64,000 nt of DNA from assembly GCF_900148495.1 (NCBI RefSeq), contig NZ_FTRU01000008.1, positions 372,001 through 436,000 on the forward strand. Direction: 5' to 3'. Below, in pieces: positions 16,925 through 25,307 of the stretch. Source of the DNA: Negativibacillus massiliensis (lineage in GTDB: Bacteria; Bacillota; Clostridia; Oscillospirales; Ruminococcaceae). A model generated the notes under the pieces. The model was given only the letters and a program-made list of their open reading frames with translations, made no database searches and was not told where the DNA came from. How positions within the stretch are numbered: position 1 is the first letter of the stretch; the number at the start of each line of letters is the position of its first letter. The translations under genes were made by a program, and so were the position numbers.

Positions 16925-18646
16925 ATGAACGAAAAACGGTTATGGAAACTGTTTTTGCCCCCTTCTTTGGGAGGAGTACTGGTGTTTTATCTGCTTCCCT
17001 TTGTGCTGTCGCTCTACTATGGCATGATCGACAACATGGGAAGCCGGCAGTTTGTGGGGCTTCAAAATGTCGTGGAGACGCTTAAAAATCCGATGTTTTT
17101 GCAGGCGGCAGGGAATACTGCCGTCTATCTTGGACTTTCCATTCCGCTGATTTTACTGCTTTCGCTGGGACTTGCACTTTTGCTGCACCGCGGGAAACGT
17201 GCGCTGTTGTTTGCGCTGCTTGTGCCTTTGGTGCTGCCATCGGGAGTAACCGCCTTTTTCTGGAATGCGATTTTCAGTGCCGGAGGTTTGATTAACAAGA
17301 TGCTGTATCTGCTGGGACTGCCGCTTGTGAATTGGAAAACCTCGGCGGTTGCCATCGTGATTCCGGTGATTCTGTTTTTGTGGAAGAATACCGGACTCAT
17401 CACCGCCATCATGCTCATCGGATACAGCCGCATTCCGCGGGAATACTACGAGATTGCCGCCGGAGAGGGTGCAACGCCGTGGATATGTTTTTACAAGGTG
17501 ACGCTGCCCTATCTTGCACCGACCCTCTTTCTTTCCGGACTGATCGCGGTGATTCAGTCCTTTAAGGTGTTTCGAGAGCTGTACATTCTGTTCGGAGCCT
17601 ATCCAAACCCGCACCTCTATCTGTTGCAGCACTACATGAACAATCAGTTTTCCAGCCTGAATCTGCAAAAACTTTCGGCGGCATCACACATTCTCTTTGC
17701 GCTGATGGCGGTGGTGATTTTGCTTACCTATTTAATGCAGAAGCGGCTGAGTGACCGGTTTACCAGCGTGGAGCTTTCCCCGACTAAGGTGCTCTCCACA
17801 GGGAAAAAGACAAGCACGTTAGCAGGAAAACTCGTACTTTGGTCGACTGCTGCTATGTCACTTTTCCCGCTGTTGTTTACTGTGAGCAACTCCTTTTTGT
17901 CGCCGCAGGAGGTCATCAACCGTTATTCCAGTCAGGTGCTGCCCGGTAATGCCGACAGCCTTGCGCGGGATGGGCTGCATTTTGTGCAGATGACCCTGCT
18001 GCCAACAGAGCCGACCCTTGCACAGTACAAAGAGTTTCTGCTGCAAAGTCCAGCATATCTTAGGATGTTTTGGAACTCGGTGCTGCTGATTGTGCCGATC
18101 TTGCTCGGACAACTGGTGGTATCGGTGCTGGCAGCCTACGCCTTCGAGCGTTCGCACTGGAAGTATAAGGAGGCTGCTTTTGCCGTCTATCTGGTGATTT
18201 TGCTGATGCCGATGCAGGTGACGTTGGTACCAAATTACATCACAGCCGACCTGCTGGGACTGCTCAACAGCTACTGGGCAATCATCCTGCCGGCTATTTT
18301 TCATCCGCTGGGTGTCTTTTTACTGCGTTTGCAAATGAAAGGATTTGATAAAGCGTGGGTCGAAGCGGCGCAGGACTGCGGTGCCAGCGAGTGGCAGATT
18401 TTCCGGAGGGTTATTTTGCCGAATCTGCGCCCAGGGATTATGGTGGTGTTAGTACTGACAGTGGCCGAATACTGGAACATCATCGACCAGGCAATCGTAT
18501 TTCTCGACAGTACCGTCAAACAGCCGCTGTCGGTGTCCCTCTCCCAGATGCTGGCAGGAGAAAGCGGGATTTTCTTTGCAGCGTCCTGCATTTATGTGCT
18601 GCCGGTATTGCTTATTTTTGGAATGGGAAAAGCGACAACAAAATAA
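16925..18646 (+). CDS. Fused MalF-MalG type ABC sugar permease (two permeases in one polypeptide)
   Basis: 573 residues, about twice the usual permease length. The first half carries the coupling loop EYYEIAAGEGATPWICFYKVTLPYL typical of MalF-like subunits. The second half carries WVEAAQDCGASEWQIFRRVILPNL, typical of MalG-like subunits, and the MalG features LMPMQVTLVPNY and LAAYAF. The junction is a basic/Ser-Thr linker near residues 270-300, followed by a new N-terminal-type helix (LVLWSTAAMSLFPLLFTV). No frameshift is seen. No ATPase lies in the operon, so an ATPase encoded elsewhere (MsmK/UgpC type) is presumably shared. A clean terminator follows. Confidence 0.9.
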   Translation: MNEKRLWKLFLPPSLGGVLVFYLLPFVLSLYYGMIDNMGSRQFVGLQNVVETLKNPMFLQAAGNTAVYLGLSIPLILLLSLGLALLLHRGKRALLFALLVPLVLPSGVTAFFWNAIFSAGGLINKMLYLLGLPLVNWKTSAVAIVIPVILFLWKNTGLITAIMLIGYSRIPREYYEIAAGEGATPWICFYKVTLPYLAPTLFLSGLIAVIQSFKVFRELYILFGAYPNPHLYLLQHYMNNQFSSLNLQKLSAASHILFALMAVVILLTYLMQKRLSDRFTSVELSPTKVLSTGKKTSTLAGKLVLWSTAAMSLFPLLFTVSNSFLSPQEVINRYSSQVLPGNADSLARDGLHFVQMTLLPTEPTLAQYKEFLLQSPAYLRMFWNSVLLIVPILLGQLVVSVLAAYAFERSHWKYKEAAFAVYLVILLMPMQVTLVPNYITADLLGLLNSYWAIILPAIFHPLGVFLLRLQMKGFDKAWVEAAQDCGASEWQIFRRVILPNLRPGIMVVLVLTVAEYWNIIDQAIVFLDSTVKQPLSVSLSQMLAGESGIFFAASCIYVLPVLLIFGMGKATTK

Positions 18647-18662
18647 ATAGATATCAGCTTTT

Positions 18663-18708
18663 AAAATAACAAATGCCCGGAATTTTTCCGGGCATTTGTT
18701 ATTTTTTT
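18663..18708 (+). terminator. Terminator after the fused permease
   Basis: An 18-bp perfect stem (AATAACAAATGCCCGGAA and complement) with a very short loop is followed by seven T residues. Confidence 0.92.
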
Positions 18709-19025
18709 CTGCTCTGAATTTTAGAAAAAGACGGAATTGATACCAGAGGAAAAGCTAAACCTATCGAGTTAGAAAAAACCAGACTCATAAATGAATATAT
18801 TTTTACAATCATCTGTAATATGGAAAATTATTTATTTGATGTACAAAATATCCAATAAAAAATATGTTTGTATTTAAAAACTAACGAAAAAAATTCTTAA
18901 AAGAAAAAATGTGTTGACAGTGAAAAGAACGGGTGATATTATGATGGTGAAAAAAATATTATAATTATGAAAATAAAATTGGATGGAACCTCATCTTAAA
19001 AATAAACAGGAAAGGAGAAATTGGT
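18709..19025 (+). promoter_or_regulatory. Intergenic region with consensus promoter for the peptide-scavenging operon
   Basis: The gap is AT-rich and has no coding frame of note. A near-perfect promoter, TTGACA at 18914-18919 and TATTAT at 18937-18942 with a 17-base spacer, drives the metallopeptidase-POT-peptidase genes. The start near 18950 leaves a 75-base leader ending in AGGAAAGGAG before the ATG. Confidence 0.8.
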
Positions 19026-20135
19026 ATGGAGAATAATACGCCATATATTCAAAAAGCTGTTTTAATTGACGATCGGCGAATCGAACTGTATTGGAATACG
19101 CAGGTGCGACGCGCTGATTGTGAAAAGAATTTTCTGGTAAAATATGCCGGAGAAAAGCGGGAATTGTTCCACTGGACCAGCAATATGGAGTGGAGTTATG
19201 GAACTCTTTACCAGAAAGAAAGCATGCGCACAACTTTGTCACTTTCCGAGCCGGTGGATGTCAGCTGCGCATCAAAGCTGACAGTACAGGTAACCGGAGA
19301 GGTGGAGGATCTGGAAGATCATCCTGCTGATTATACGAGGGTATATGAAGTTGTGTATGAACCGTACTACACCACACAAATCTGCACCAATTGCGGGATT
19401 GTCGTTAAGGCAGGAAAAACAGTGCAGAGAAGCAGTGTAGAAAAAGCGGCTGTTATTGTTGATATGATGCTGGAAAAACTTCCGCAGGTTGCACAGGAAT
19501 TGGTACGGAGACAGGCTTCTGTAGCGGTATATGGTCTCAAGGAAAACGCTTTTGATGTGCCGGGACACCGAATGGGTTATCTTTTAGCAACACGTCATAT
19601 CGAAGGATTTGGCGGTGAGATGACAAACCCGCTCTCATCCATTTCAGAAGCAAATGTAATCCGTCTGAGAAGCGGAAGATATGCAACCAGTTATCCTCAT
19701 GAAATGATTCTGGTACATGAGTTTGGTCATGCTATCCATTTAGTTGGAATGGATGGGCTGGAAGACAAAACGCTCAGCAATCGTGTCAAAGAGTGTTATC
19801 AGCATGCAAAGGATGCCGGACTTTGGCATGACACCTACGCAATCAGCAACCATGAGGAATATTTTGCAACACTGGGAACCATCTGGTTCAATGTGATGCA
19901 GGAAGGTGTGGATGGACGCTGGGATGGTATTCGCGGACCGGTCAACACCCGCAGAGAGCTGGAAGAGTATGATCCGCAGGGATATGAGTTGATGAAGGAC
20001 ATCTATCCATATCGTCTGCTTCCTGCTCCGTGGGATCATAATACCGATCATTATGATATTAACGGAAATCTTCGTGCATCTATGCAAACGTATGATTTGG
20101 GCCCGGACAAATTTGACTGGGATTTTATCAAATAA
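19026..20135 (+). CDS. Putative zinc metallopeptidase (HEFGH motif), first gene of peptide cluster
   Basis: 369 residues with no signal peptide, so probably cytosolic. The HExxH motif is HEFGHAIH at residues 231-238. About 40 residues later NHEEYFATL (around 276-284) supplies the acidic third ligand in the manner of gluzincins such as anthrax-lethal-factor-like domains. The first 110 residues look like a beta-sandwich, and a CTNCG segment lies at 120-124. Position at the head of a peptide uptake and cleavage operon suggests a peptidase. Exact family and specificity could not be named. Confidence 0.65.
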   Translation: MENNTPYIQKAVLIDDRRIELYWNTQVRRADCEKNFLVKYAGEKRELFHWTSNMEWSYGTLYQKESMRTTLSLSEPVDVSCASKLTVQVTGEVEDLEDHPADYTRVYEVVYEPYYTTQICTNCGIVVKAGKTVQRSSVEKAAVIVDMMLEKLPQVAQELVRRQASVAVYGLKENAFDVPGHRMGYLLATRHIEGFGGEMTNPLSSISEANVIRLRSGRYATSYPHEMILVHEFGHAIHLVGMDGLEDKTLSNRVKECYQHAKDAGLWHDTYAISNHEEYFATLGTIWFNVMQEGVDGRWDGIRGPVNTRRELEEYDPQGYELMKDIYPYRLLPAPWDHNTDHYDINGNLRASMQTYDLGPDKFDWDFIK

Positions 20136-20164
20136 ATTTGTAGAGCAAAATTGGGGGAATTATT

Positions 20165-21679
20165 ATGGCAAATCCTGTACAGGCAAGTACAAGTCAGGTT
20201 GCACAACTGCGCAGCCAGAAAAGCTTTTTTGGTCATCCAAAGGCAATTGGAACTTTAAGTTTCATGCAGCTTTGCAACTCGTTTGCAAACTATGGCATGA
20301 GTGCAATCCTGGTTTATTATCTGTATGCGGCAGCACCGGAAGGACTGGGATTTACACAGGAGAACGCAGCACAGCTGGTATCTTTGTACTCTGCAGTATC
20401 CATCCTGACCGGAATTATCGGAAGCTATGTTGCTGACCGCGTACTTGGTCCAAGAAAAGCGCTGGGATTAGCAAGAAGTGTACAGGCAGTTGCTTATCTG
20501 TGTCTTGCTATTCCATTTTTGGGCGTGTATGGATATGTAGCAAGCCAGGCACTTCTTTGTCTGGGAACCATGCTTTCCGGACGAAGCCTGGAAGCATTGA
20601 CCGGAAAGATGTATGAAAAAGAGGATAAACGCCGCGATGGTGCGTTTGCAATCTCTTATGTTATTTCCAATATCGGTGCAGCAGCTCCTGCTATCTCCGG
20701 TACAGTAGCATTGATGACTGGTTACAATGTTGCATTTGCAATGTGCGCAGTATTTGCAATTCTTGGTGTTGTCAGCTACTATGCAACCGAGAAAAAATTC
20801 TTTGGTCCAATCGGACAGGAACCAGATGACCCGCTTTCTCCAGAGAAAAAGAAATCCTTTATGATGAAATTTGCAATTATCGTGGTTGCAGCAGTAGTTG
20901 TTATGGCAGTTCTGTTTACAACTGGTATCCTGACCATCAATGTATTTGCAAACTTCATGAGCACCGCAGCAATTTTCATTCCAGTAATCTATCTGGTTTA
21001 CATTATCAAGAGCCCTAAAACAGAAAAAGAAGAATCTAAACACGTTTTGTACCTGATTCCAATGTATATCTGTAACTGTTTTGCAATGCTGGTTTGGACA
21101 CAGTCCACATCCATCCTTGCAATCTACGCAGAGCAGAGAGTAAACAGAAATCTGTTTGGATTTGAAATCACACCTGCTGCTTTTCAGACTCTTCCAGCAG
21201 TTCTGGCTATTATCTTTGGTATCATCGTGACAGCACTCTGGACAAAACTTGGCAAAAAACAGCCATCCGCTCCGACCAAAATCGGTATCGGTACCATCTT
21301 CTGGGGCTGTGGTCCACTGTTTATGATTATCCCATTCGTTCTGTATGCAGCAGATGTTAAGGTAAGTCCAATGTGGCTTGTTATGTTCTATGTTCTGATT
21401 ATCTTTGGTGAAGCAATCACCAATGCGGTTGGTTATTCTTCGGCTTCCCTGGTTGCACCAAAAGCATTTACAACCCAGATGATGACAGTATGGAGCATGA
21501 GCCAGTCTACCGGTGCTGCACTGAGCACTCTGGCAGTTAACTTCTATCATGAAGGTTCGGAAGCTACCTACTTCCTGCTGATCGGCGGTATCACCTGTTT
21601 TGTTGGTTTGTTGGTTATGGTATTTGCGAAAAAACTTGAAAAAGGAATGGGCCTTGCCGATAACAAGGAAGCAGAATAA
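20165..21679 (+). CDS. dtpT: POT/PTR-family peptide:proton symporter
   Basis: 504 residues with about 12-14 hydrophobic segments. The N-terminal part (HPKAIGTLSFMQLCNSFANYGMSAILVYYL) fits the POT signature region, including a variant of the ExxERFxYY helix in which the acidic and aromatic residues are altered to Q.CNSFANYG. Later features are GSYVADRVLGPRK and a long loop between the two halves. It should import di- and tripeptides with protons. The genes around it encode peptidases that would cut the imported peptides. The altered motif may mean a changed coupling mechanism. Confidence 0.82.
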   Translation: MANPVQASTSQVAQLRSQKSFFGHPKAIGTLSFMQLCNSFANYGMSAILVYYLYAAAPEGLGFTQENAAQLVSLYSAVSILTGIIGSYVADRVLGPRKALGLARSVQAVAYLCLAIPFLGVYGYVASQALLCLGTMLSGRSLEALTGKMYEKEDKRRDGAFAISYVISNIGAAAPAISGTVALMTGYNVAFAMCAVFAILGVVSYYATEKKFFGPIGQEPDDPLSPEKKKSFMMKFAIIVVAAVVVMAVLFTTGILTINVFANFMSTAAIFIPVIYLVYIIKSPKTEKEESKHVLYLIPMYICNCFAMLVWTQSTSILAIYAEQRVNRNLFGFEITPAAFQTLPAVLAIIFGIIVTALWTKLGKKQPSAPTKIGIGTIFWGCGPLFMIIPFVLYAADVKVSPMWLVMFYVLIIFGEAITNAVGYSSASLVAPKAFTTQMMTVWSMSQSTGAALSTLAVNFYHEGSEATYFLLIGGITCFVGLLVMVFAKKLEKGMGLADNKEAE

Positions 21680-21691
21680 TCGAAAAAAGAA

Positions 21692-21720
21692 CATCCGCTC
21701 CATTTTGCTTGGAGCGGATG
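21692..21720 (+). other. Intra-operon stem-loop between transporter and aminopeptidase genes
   Basis: CATCCGCTCCA pairs perfectly with TGGAGCGGATG (11 bp, 7-base loop). No T run follows, so it is unlikely to be a simple terminator. It may protect the 3' end of the upstream message or be a processing site. Confidence 0.55.
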
Positions 21721-21747
21721 CTCTGGTTTGGAAAGGACGAATTAATA

Positions 21748-22827
21748 ATGAATCAGAGAATGCAGTTGTTAAAATCTGCCATGCAGCAGGATAAAGTAGA
21801 AGCACTGATTATCAGCAGGGGTTCGGATATTAAATATCTGACCGGATTTACTGGTGAATATGGAGTTGCTGTATTGCTCTTAACAGCAGATAAAGATTAT
21901 TTTATCACAGATGGACGCTTTACCAATCAGGCAGAACAGGAAACAGAAGGTCTGGAAGTAAGCGCATTTATACGCGGTTCGAGCTACTTTGCCCGTACCG
22001 GAGAACTGGTAAAACAGTGCGGAATCAAAGAATGCGGAATTTATGGAGAGGATATCTCCTTTGCAGATTATCAGGCACTGACCAAAGAGTGTACAGGAAC
22101 ACATTTTGTACAGGCCGCTCCTTATGTAGAAAATCTTCGCCGGATCAAGACACCGGAAGAAATTGCAACAATCCGCAAAGCCTGCCGTATTTCGGAGCGA
22201 TCCTTTTACGCTCTGCTTGATGTGATTAAGCCGGGTGTTACCGAAATCGATATTGCAAATGAGCTGGAATACCAGTTCCGCAGCCGTGGAGGCTCTGGTT
22301 TCTGCTTTGAAACCATTGTTGCTTCCGGACCAGACAATGGGGCAAACTGCCATGCTACCCCATCCATGCGCAAAATTCAGCAAGGCGATCTGGTCACCAT
22401 TGATTTCGGAACCCGTTATCAGGATTATTGTTCCGATATCACCCGTACTGTCGCAGTAGGAGAGATCAAAAATCAGGAACTTCTCAATATTTACCGCATT
22501 GTCCGGGACAGCAAACGAGAAGCAGAAAAGGTGTTGGCACCAGGCCTTGCCATGAGCCAGCTGCATAAAGTAATCAATCAGTATGTGGAAGAAAGAGGAT
22601 ATAAGATTCCACATGGTCCGGGACATAGCTTTGGTCTGGATATCCATGAGGCTCCATTTATTTCCGCAGCCAATGATTATCAGCTCCAGCCAGGTGTAAT
22701 TCATACCATCGAGCCGGGAATCTATGTTCCAGGTGTTGGAGGTGTCAGAATCGAGGATGATTACCTGATTACAGAAAGTGGATTTGAACGCCTTACCAAT
22801 ATTACAGACGAATTGATTATTCTGTAA
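21748..22827 (+). CDS. pepP: M24-family Xaa-Pro aminopeptidase/dipeptidase
   Basis: 359 residues from the ATG preceded by GGAAAGGA; an upstream in-frame extension runs through the hairpin and is unlikely. An N-terminal creatinase-like domain (SRGSDIKYLTGFTGEYG) is followed by the pita-bread domain. Its metal ligands are visible in TIDFGTRYQDYCSDITRT (two Asp), HGPGHSFGLDIHEAP (His), IEPGIYVPG (Glu) and GGVRIEDDYL (Glu). It removes N-terminal residues preceding proline or cleaves Xaa-Pro dipeptides in the cytosol. It fits the peptide-scavenging operon. Confidence 0.93.
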   Translation: MNQRMQLLKSAMQQDKVEALIISRGSDIKYLTGFTGEYGVAVLLLTADKDYFITDGRFTNQAEQETEGLEVSAFIRGSSYFARTGELVKQCGIKECGIYGEDISFADYQALTKECTGTHFVQAAPYVENLRRIKTPEEIATIRKACRISERSFYALLDVIKPGVTEIDIANELEYQFRSRGGSGFCFETIVASGPDNGANCHATPSMRKIQQGDLVTIDFGTRYQDYCSDITRTVAVGEIKNQELLNIYRIVRDSKREAEKVLAPGLAMSQLHKVINQYVEERGYKIPHGPGHSFGLDIHEAPFISAANDYQLQPGVIHTIEPGIYVPGVGGVRIEDDYLITESGFERLTNITDELIIL

Positions 22828-22847
22828 TTTAAGAAAGGAAGAACAGC

Positions 22848-24338
22848 ATGAATTATACACAGGCAATCGATCAGGTGAGAGATGTCGTTGTTAAGATGCG
22901 CTATCTGGAGTCGATTGACAATATTATATACTGCGATAAATGGCATGTTTGCCCCAAAGATGGATTTTCCTATGAGGCGGATGTAAATGCTTACCTTGCA
23001 GAGATTCGCCACGATCAGCTGGTCAATGACCATGTTGCACAGTTGGTGGCTTACTTTGAGACAGTTGATGACAGCCAGTACCAGAACGATATTGAACGCG
23101 GTATGGTAAGCTATCTGATAGCAAAATATAAAGAAGCAGTTCAGATTCCAGCACAGCTTCAGGCAAGACTCAACAAAGCGTGTTCGGAAGGACAGCTGGA
23201 ATGGGAACGCTGCGTCCATGCAAACGACTACGAGTCTTTTAAACCAGTATTAAAGGAAGCGTTTGATGTTCAAAGAGAGATTGCCCAGGCGATTGATCCA
23301 ACAAAACCGGTTTACCAGGTTTTGGTCAACCGATTTGATAAGGACTTTACTTTGGAAGAAATTGACGCCATTTTTGAAAAGCTCAAAGAAGCAATTCGGG
23401 ATATTTTGGCAAAAACAGAAGAAAGCAGGGCGAAAATTGACACTTCTGTTTTAAAGAACGATGCAGATAAACAGACCATGATGGAGCTTGTACGGGAAGT
23501 TCAGGATCTGCTGGGATTTGACTGGAATAAGGGTGTTATGTATGAGGTACATCATCCAGTTTGTACCTGCAACGGTCCACGGGATTCCCGTCCATCCACA
23601 AATTATTATGAGCTGTTCCGCAGCCTGCTTGCTGCTGCACACGAGACAGGACACGGTTTGTACAACTATAATGGCAGTGATGAGGTAGCAGCAGCTGGGC
23701 TTTGGGGCGGAATCGACGGGGCAATGCATGAGTCCCAGTCTAAGTTCTATGAAAATATGGTGGGCCGCACCAAAGAATTCTGGACAGCATTTTATCCGAA
23801 GCTGCAAGAGAAAATTCCAAAATATCGCGATGTAAAACTGGATGACCTGCTGTGTGCGCTGAATAAACCAATTCCGGGAACCAATCGTTTGAACGCAGAT
23901 GAGCTGACCGTTGACCTGCATATTATTCTGCGTTATGAATTGGAACGGGATTACTTTGAAGGTAAGATCAGTGTAGATACCATGGATCAGGCATGGAATG
24001 CAAAATATAAAGAATACCTTGGAGTAGAACCAAAAACATATTCGGAAGGCGTTTTACAGGATGTTCACTGGGCTTCCGGTTATATCGGCTATTTCCAGGG
24101 ATATACCTTGGGTGAAATTTATGCAGCACAGATGCGCCACAAGATGCTGGAAGACTGCCCGGATGCCTATGAAAAGCTGGCACAGGGAGATATCAGCGTG
24201 ATTAATCAGTGGCTCAAAGAGCATGTACATCAGTACGGACAGACCTATTCGGTACGTCAGACACTGATCAAGGCAACCGGAGAAGATGTTAATATTCAGT
24301 ATTATATTGATTATCTGCGAGATAAATTCTTAAGATAA
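22848..24338 (+). CDS. M32-family carboxypeptidase (Taq/thermostable type)
   Basis: 496 residues, the usual M32 length. The zinc site HETGHGLYNYNG lies about 260 residues in, with the downstream Glu ligand in GAMHESQSKFYENMVGR, a hallmark of family M32. Other family segments are EVHHPVCTCNGPRDSRPSTNY and LHIILRYELERDYFEGKI. The N-terminus begins MNYTQAIDQVRDVVVKMRYL. It trims C-terminal residues of peptides in the cytosol. It lies 20 bases after the aminopeptidase gene and a terminator follows. Confidence 0.93.
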   Translation: MNYTQAIDQVRDVVVKMRYLESIDNIIYCDKWHVCPKDGFSYEADVNAYLAEIRHDQLVNDHVAQLVAYFETVDDSQYQNDIERGMVSYLIAKYKEAVQIPAQLQARLNKACSEGQLEWERCVHANDYESFKPVLKEAFDVQREIAQAIDPTKPVYQVLVNRFDKDFTLEEIDAIFEKLKEAIRDILAKTEESRAKIDTSVLKNDADKQTMMELVREVQDLLGFDWNKGVMYEVHHPVCTCNGPRDSRPSTNYYELFRSLLAAAHETGHGLYNYNGSDEVAAAGLWGGIDGAMHESQSKFYENMVGRTKEFWTAFYPKLQEKIPKYRDVKLDDLLCALNKPIPGTNRLNADELTVDLHIILRYELERDYFEGKISVDTMDQAWNAKYKEYLGVEPKTYSEGVLQDVHWASGYIGYFQGYTLGEIYAAQMRHKMLEDCPDAYEKLAQGDISVINQWLKEHVHQYGQTYSVRQTLIKATGEDVNIQYYIDYLRDKFLR

Positions 24339-24366
24339 CTTCGCCAAGCATTTTATATATTCCCGA

Positions 24367-24408
24367 AGAAATCGGAGAGGCTCATATAACCTCTCCGATT
24401 TCTTTTTC
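24367..24408 (+). terminator. Terminator of the peptide-scavenging operon
   Basis: A 14-bp perfect stem (AGAAATCGGAGAGG and complement) with a 9-base loop is followed by TTTTT. Confidence 0.9.
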
Positions 24409-24410
24409 CC

Positions 24411-24439
24411 TTGTCAAGCCCCAAAAATTATTTTATAAT
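24411..24439 (+). promoter_or_regulatory. Sigma-A promoter of the XRE-cupin gene
   Basis: TTGTCA and TATAAT are separated by 17 bases, starting directly after the preceding terminator. It shows that the regulator is expressed separately from the peptidase operon. Confidence 0.75.
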
Positions 24440-24472
24440 AGCGATAAAGGAATCAGGAAAGGGTGTCTTGCG

Positions 24473-25039
24473 ATGAAAATTGATGACATTGATCGTGTGG
24501 GAAATCGGATCAAGGATATTCGAAAGAAAAAATCACTTACCATTACAGAACTTGCAAAATATACGGATTTGTCGGTGGGATATCTGAGCAATATCGAGCG
24601 TAATCAGACCAGTCCGACGCTGCGAAATCTTTCCACCATCTGTTCGGCACTGAATATTTCTTTGAGGGATATTATTACAGAAGATGCAGATGAGCGGGTT
24701 GTAATTCGCAAAGAAGAAGGGGTAGTCAGAGAGTATCCGGAGTACCATATGACCATTCGTTTTATTGATTTTGGAGACGATAATGGTGAATATCAGATTG
24801 CTACTATGAAGCCGGGTAAAACACAGAAGGTGGCTGAAGGTATGCATCCATATCAGGAAATTGGAATAGTGCTTCAGGGAGAACTGAACATTGAAGTGGA
24901 TGGAACAAAGTATGTTTTGAAACAGGGAGATTCCATCCGCATTAAACCCCATAATTTTCATACTATGCAAAATTTAGGAAAAGAAGACTGTGTCAGCTTG
25001 TGGTATGTTCGTCGTTCGGTGGGATGGGACAAAGTATAA
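24473..25039 (+). CDS. XRE-family regulator with C-terminal cupin domain
   Basis: 188 residues. The N-terminal helix-turn-helix (GNRIKDIRKKKSLTITELAKYTDLSVGYLSNIERNQTSPTLRNLSTICSALNI) is followed by a cupin fold (EIGIVLQGELNIEVDGTKYVLKQGDSIRIKPHNFHTMQN). Such PuuR/HipB-like proteins sense small metabolites in the cupin pocket. It follows the peptide cluster and may regulate it, though it has its own promoter. A second regulator of the same build lies at 48342. Confidence 0.9.
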   Translation: MKIDDIDRVGNRIKDIRKKKSLTITELAKYTDLSVGYLSNIERNQTSPTLRNLSTICSALNISLRDIITEDADERVVIRKEEGVVREYPEYHMTIRFIDFGDDNGEYQIATMKPGKTQKVAEGMHPYQEIGIVLQGELNIEVDGTKYVLKQGDSIRIKPHNFHTMQNLGKEDCVSLWYVRRSVGWDKV

Positions 25040-25131
25040 AGATACGTTGATCGAAACGTGGTATCAATAGAATTGTGCACCGATACGAAAAATGAGTTAA
25101 AGGAAACTACCAATAAAATATTTGAAAAAAC

Positions 25132-25173
25132 AGGCTGCGATATGGTGGATACCGTATCACAGCCTAAGTTTTT
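25132..25173 (+). terminator. Terminator after XRE-cupin gene
   Basis: A 15-position stem (AGGCTGCGATATGGT against ACCGTATCACAGCCT, one mismatch and one G-U) has a 4-base loop and is followed by a GTTTTT tract. Short frames overlapping this region are not convincing genes. Confidence 0.65.
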
Positions 25174-25307
25174 CTATGGTGTTTATAGCATTGTGAACAC
25201 ATCTATTTATCATAGAAATAGAAGATTTTTATGGACAGGTTCTCGGTGCTGCCTTTTTCAGAAAGAAGTTCGAATCTGTGATAACTATAATTTATGACAG
25301 AATAACT

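Noticed and set aside
16925-18646. Frameshift or assembly error creating the fused permease
   Set aside because: The frame is continuous, the linker is a plausible basic Ser/Thr-rich loop, and codon pattern is uniform across the junction.
20468-21805. A 445-residue minus-strand frame over the POT gene
   Set aside because: It mirrors the codon pattern of the POT gene, is rich in Cys and His, and has no recognisable domain.
25058-25297. A 79-residue plus-strand frame after the XRE-cupin gene
   Set aside because: It crosses the hairpin at 25132-25173, which looks like a terminator, and has no ribosome-binding site.
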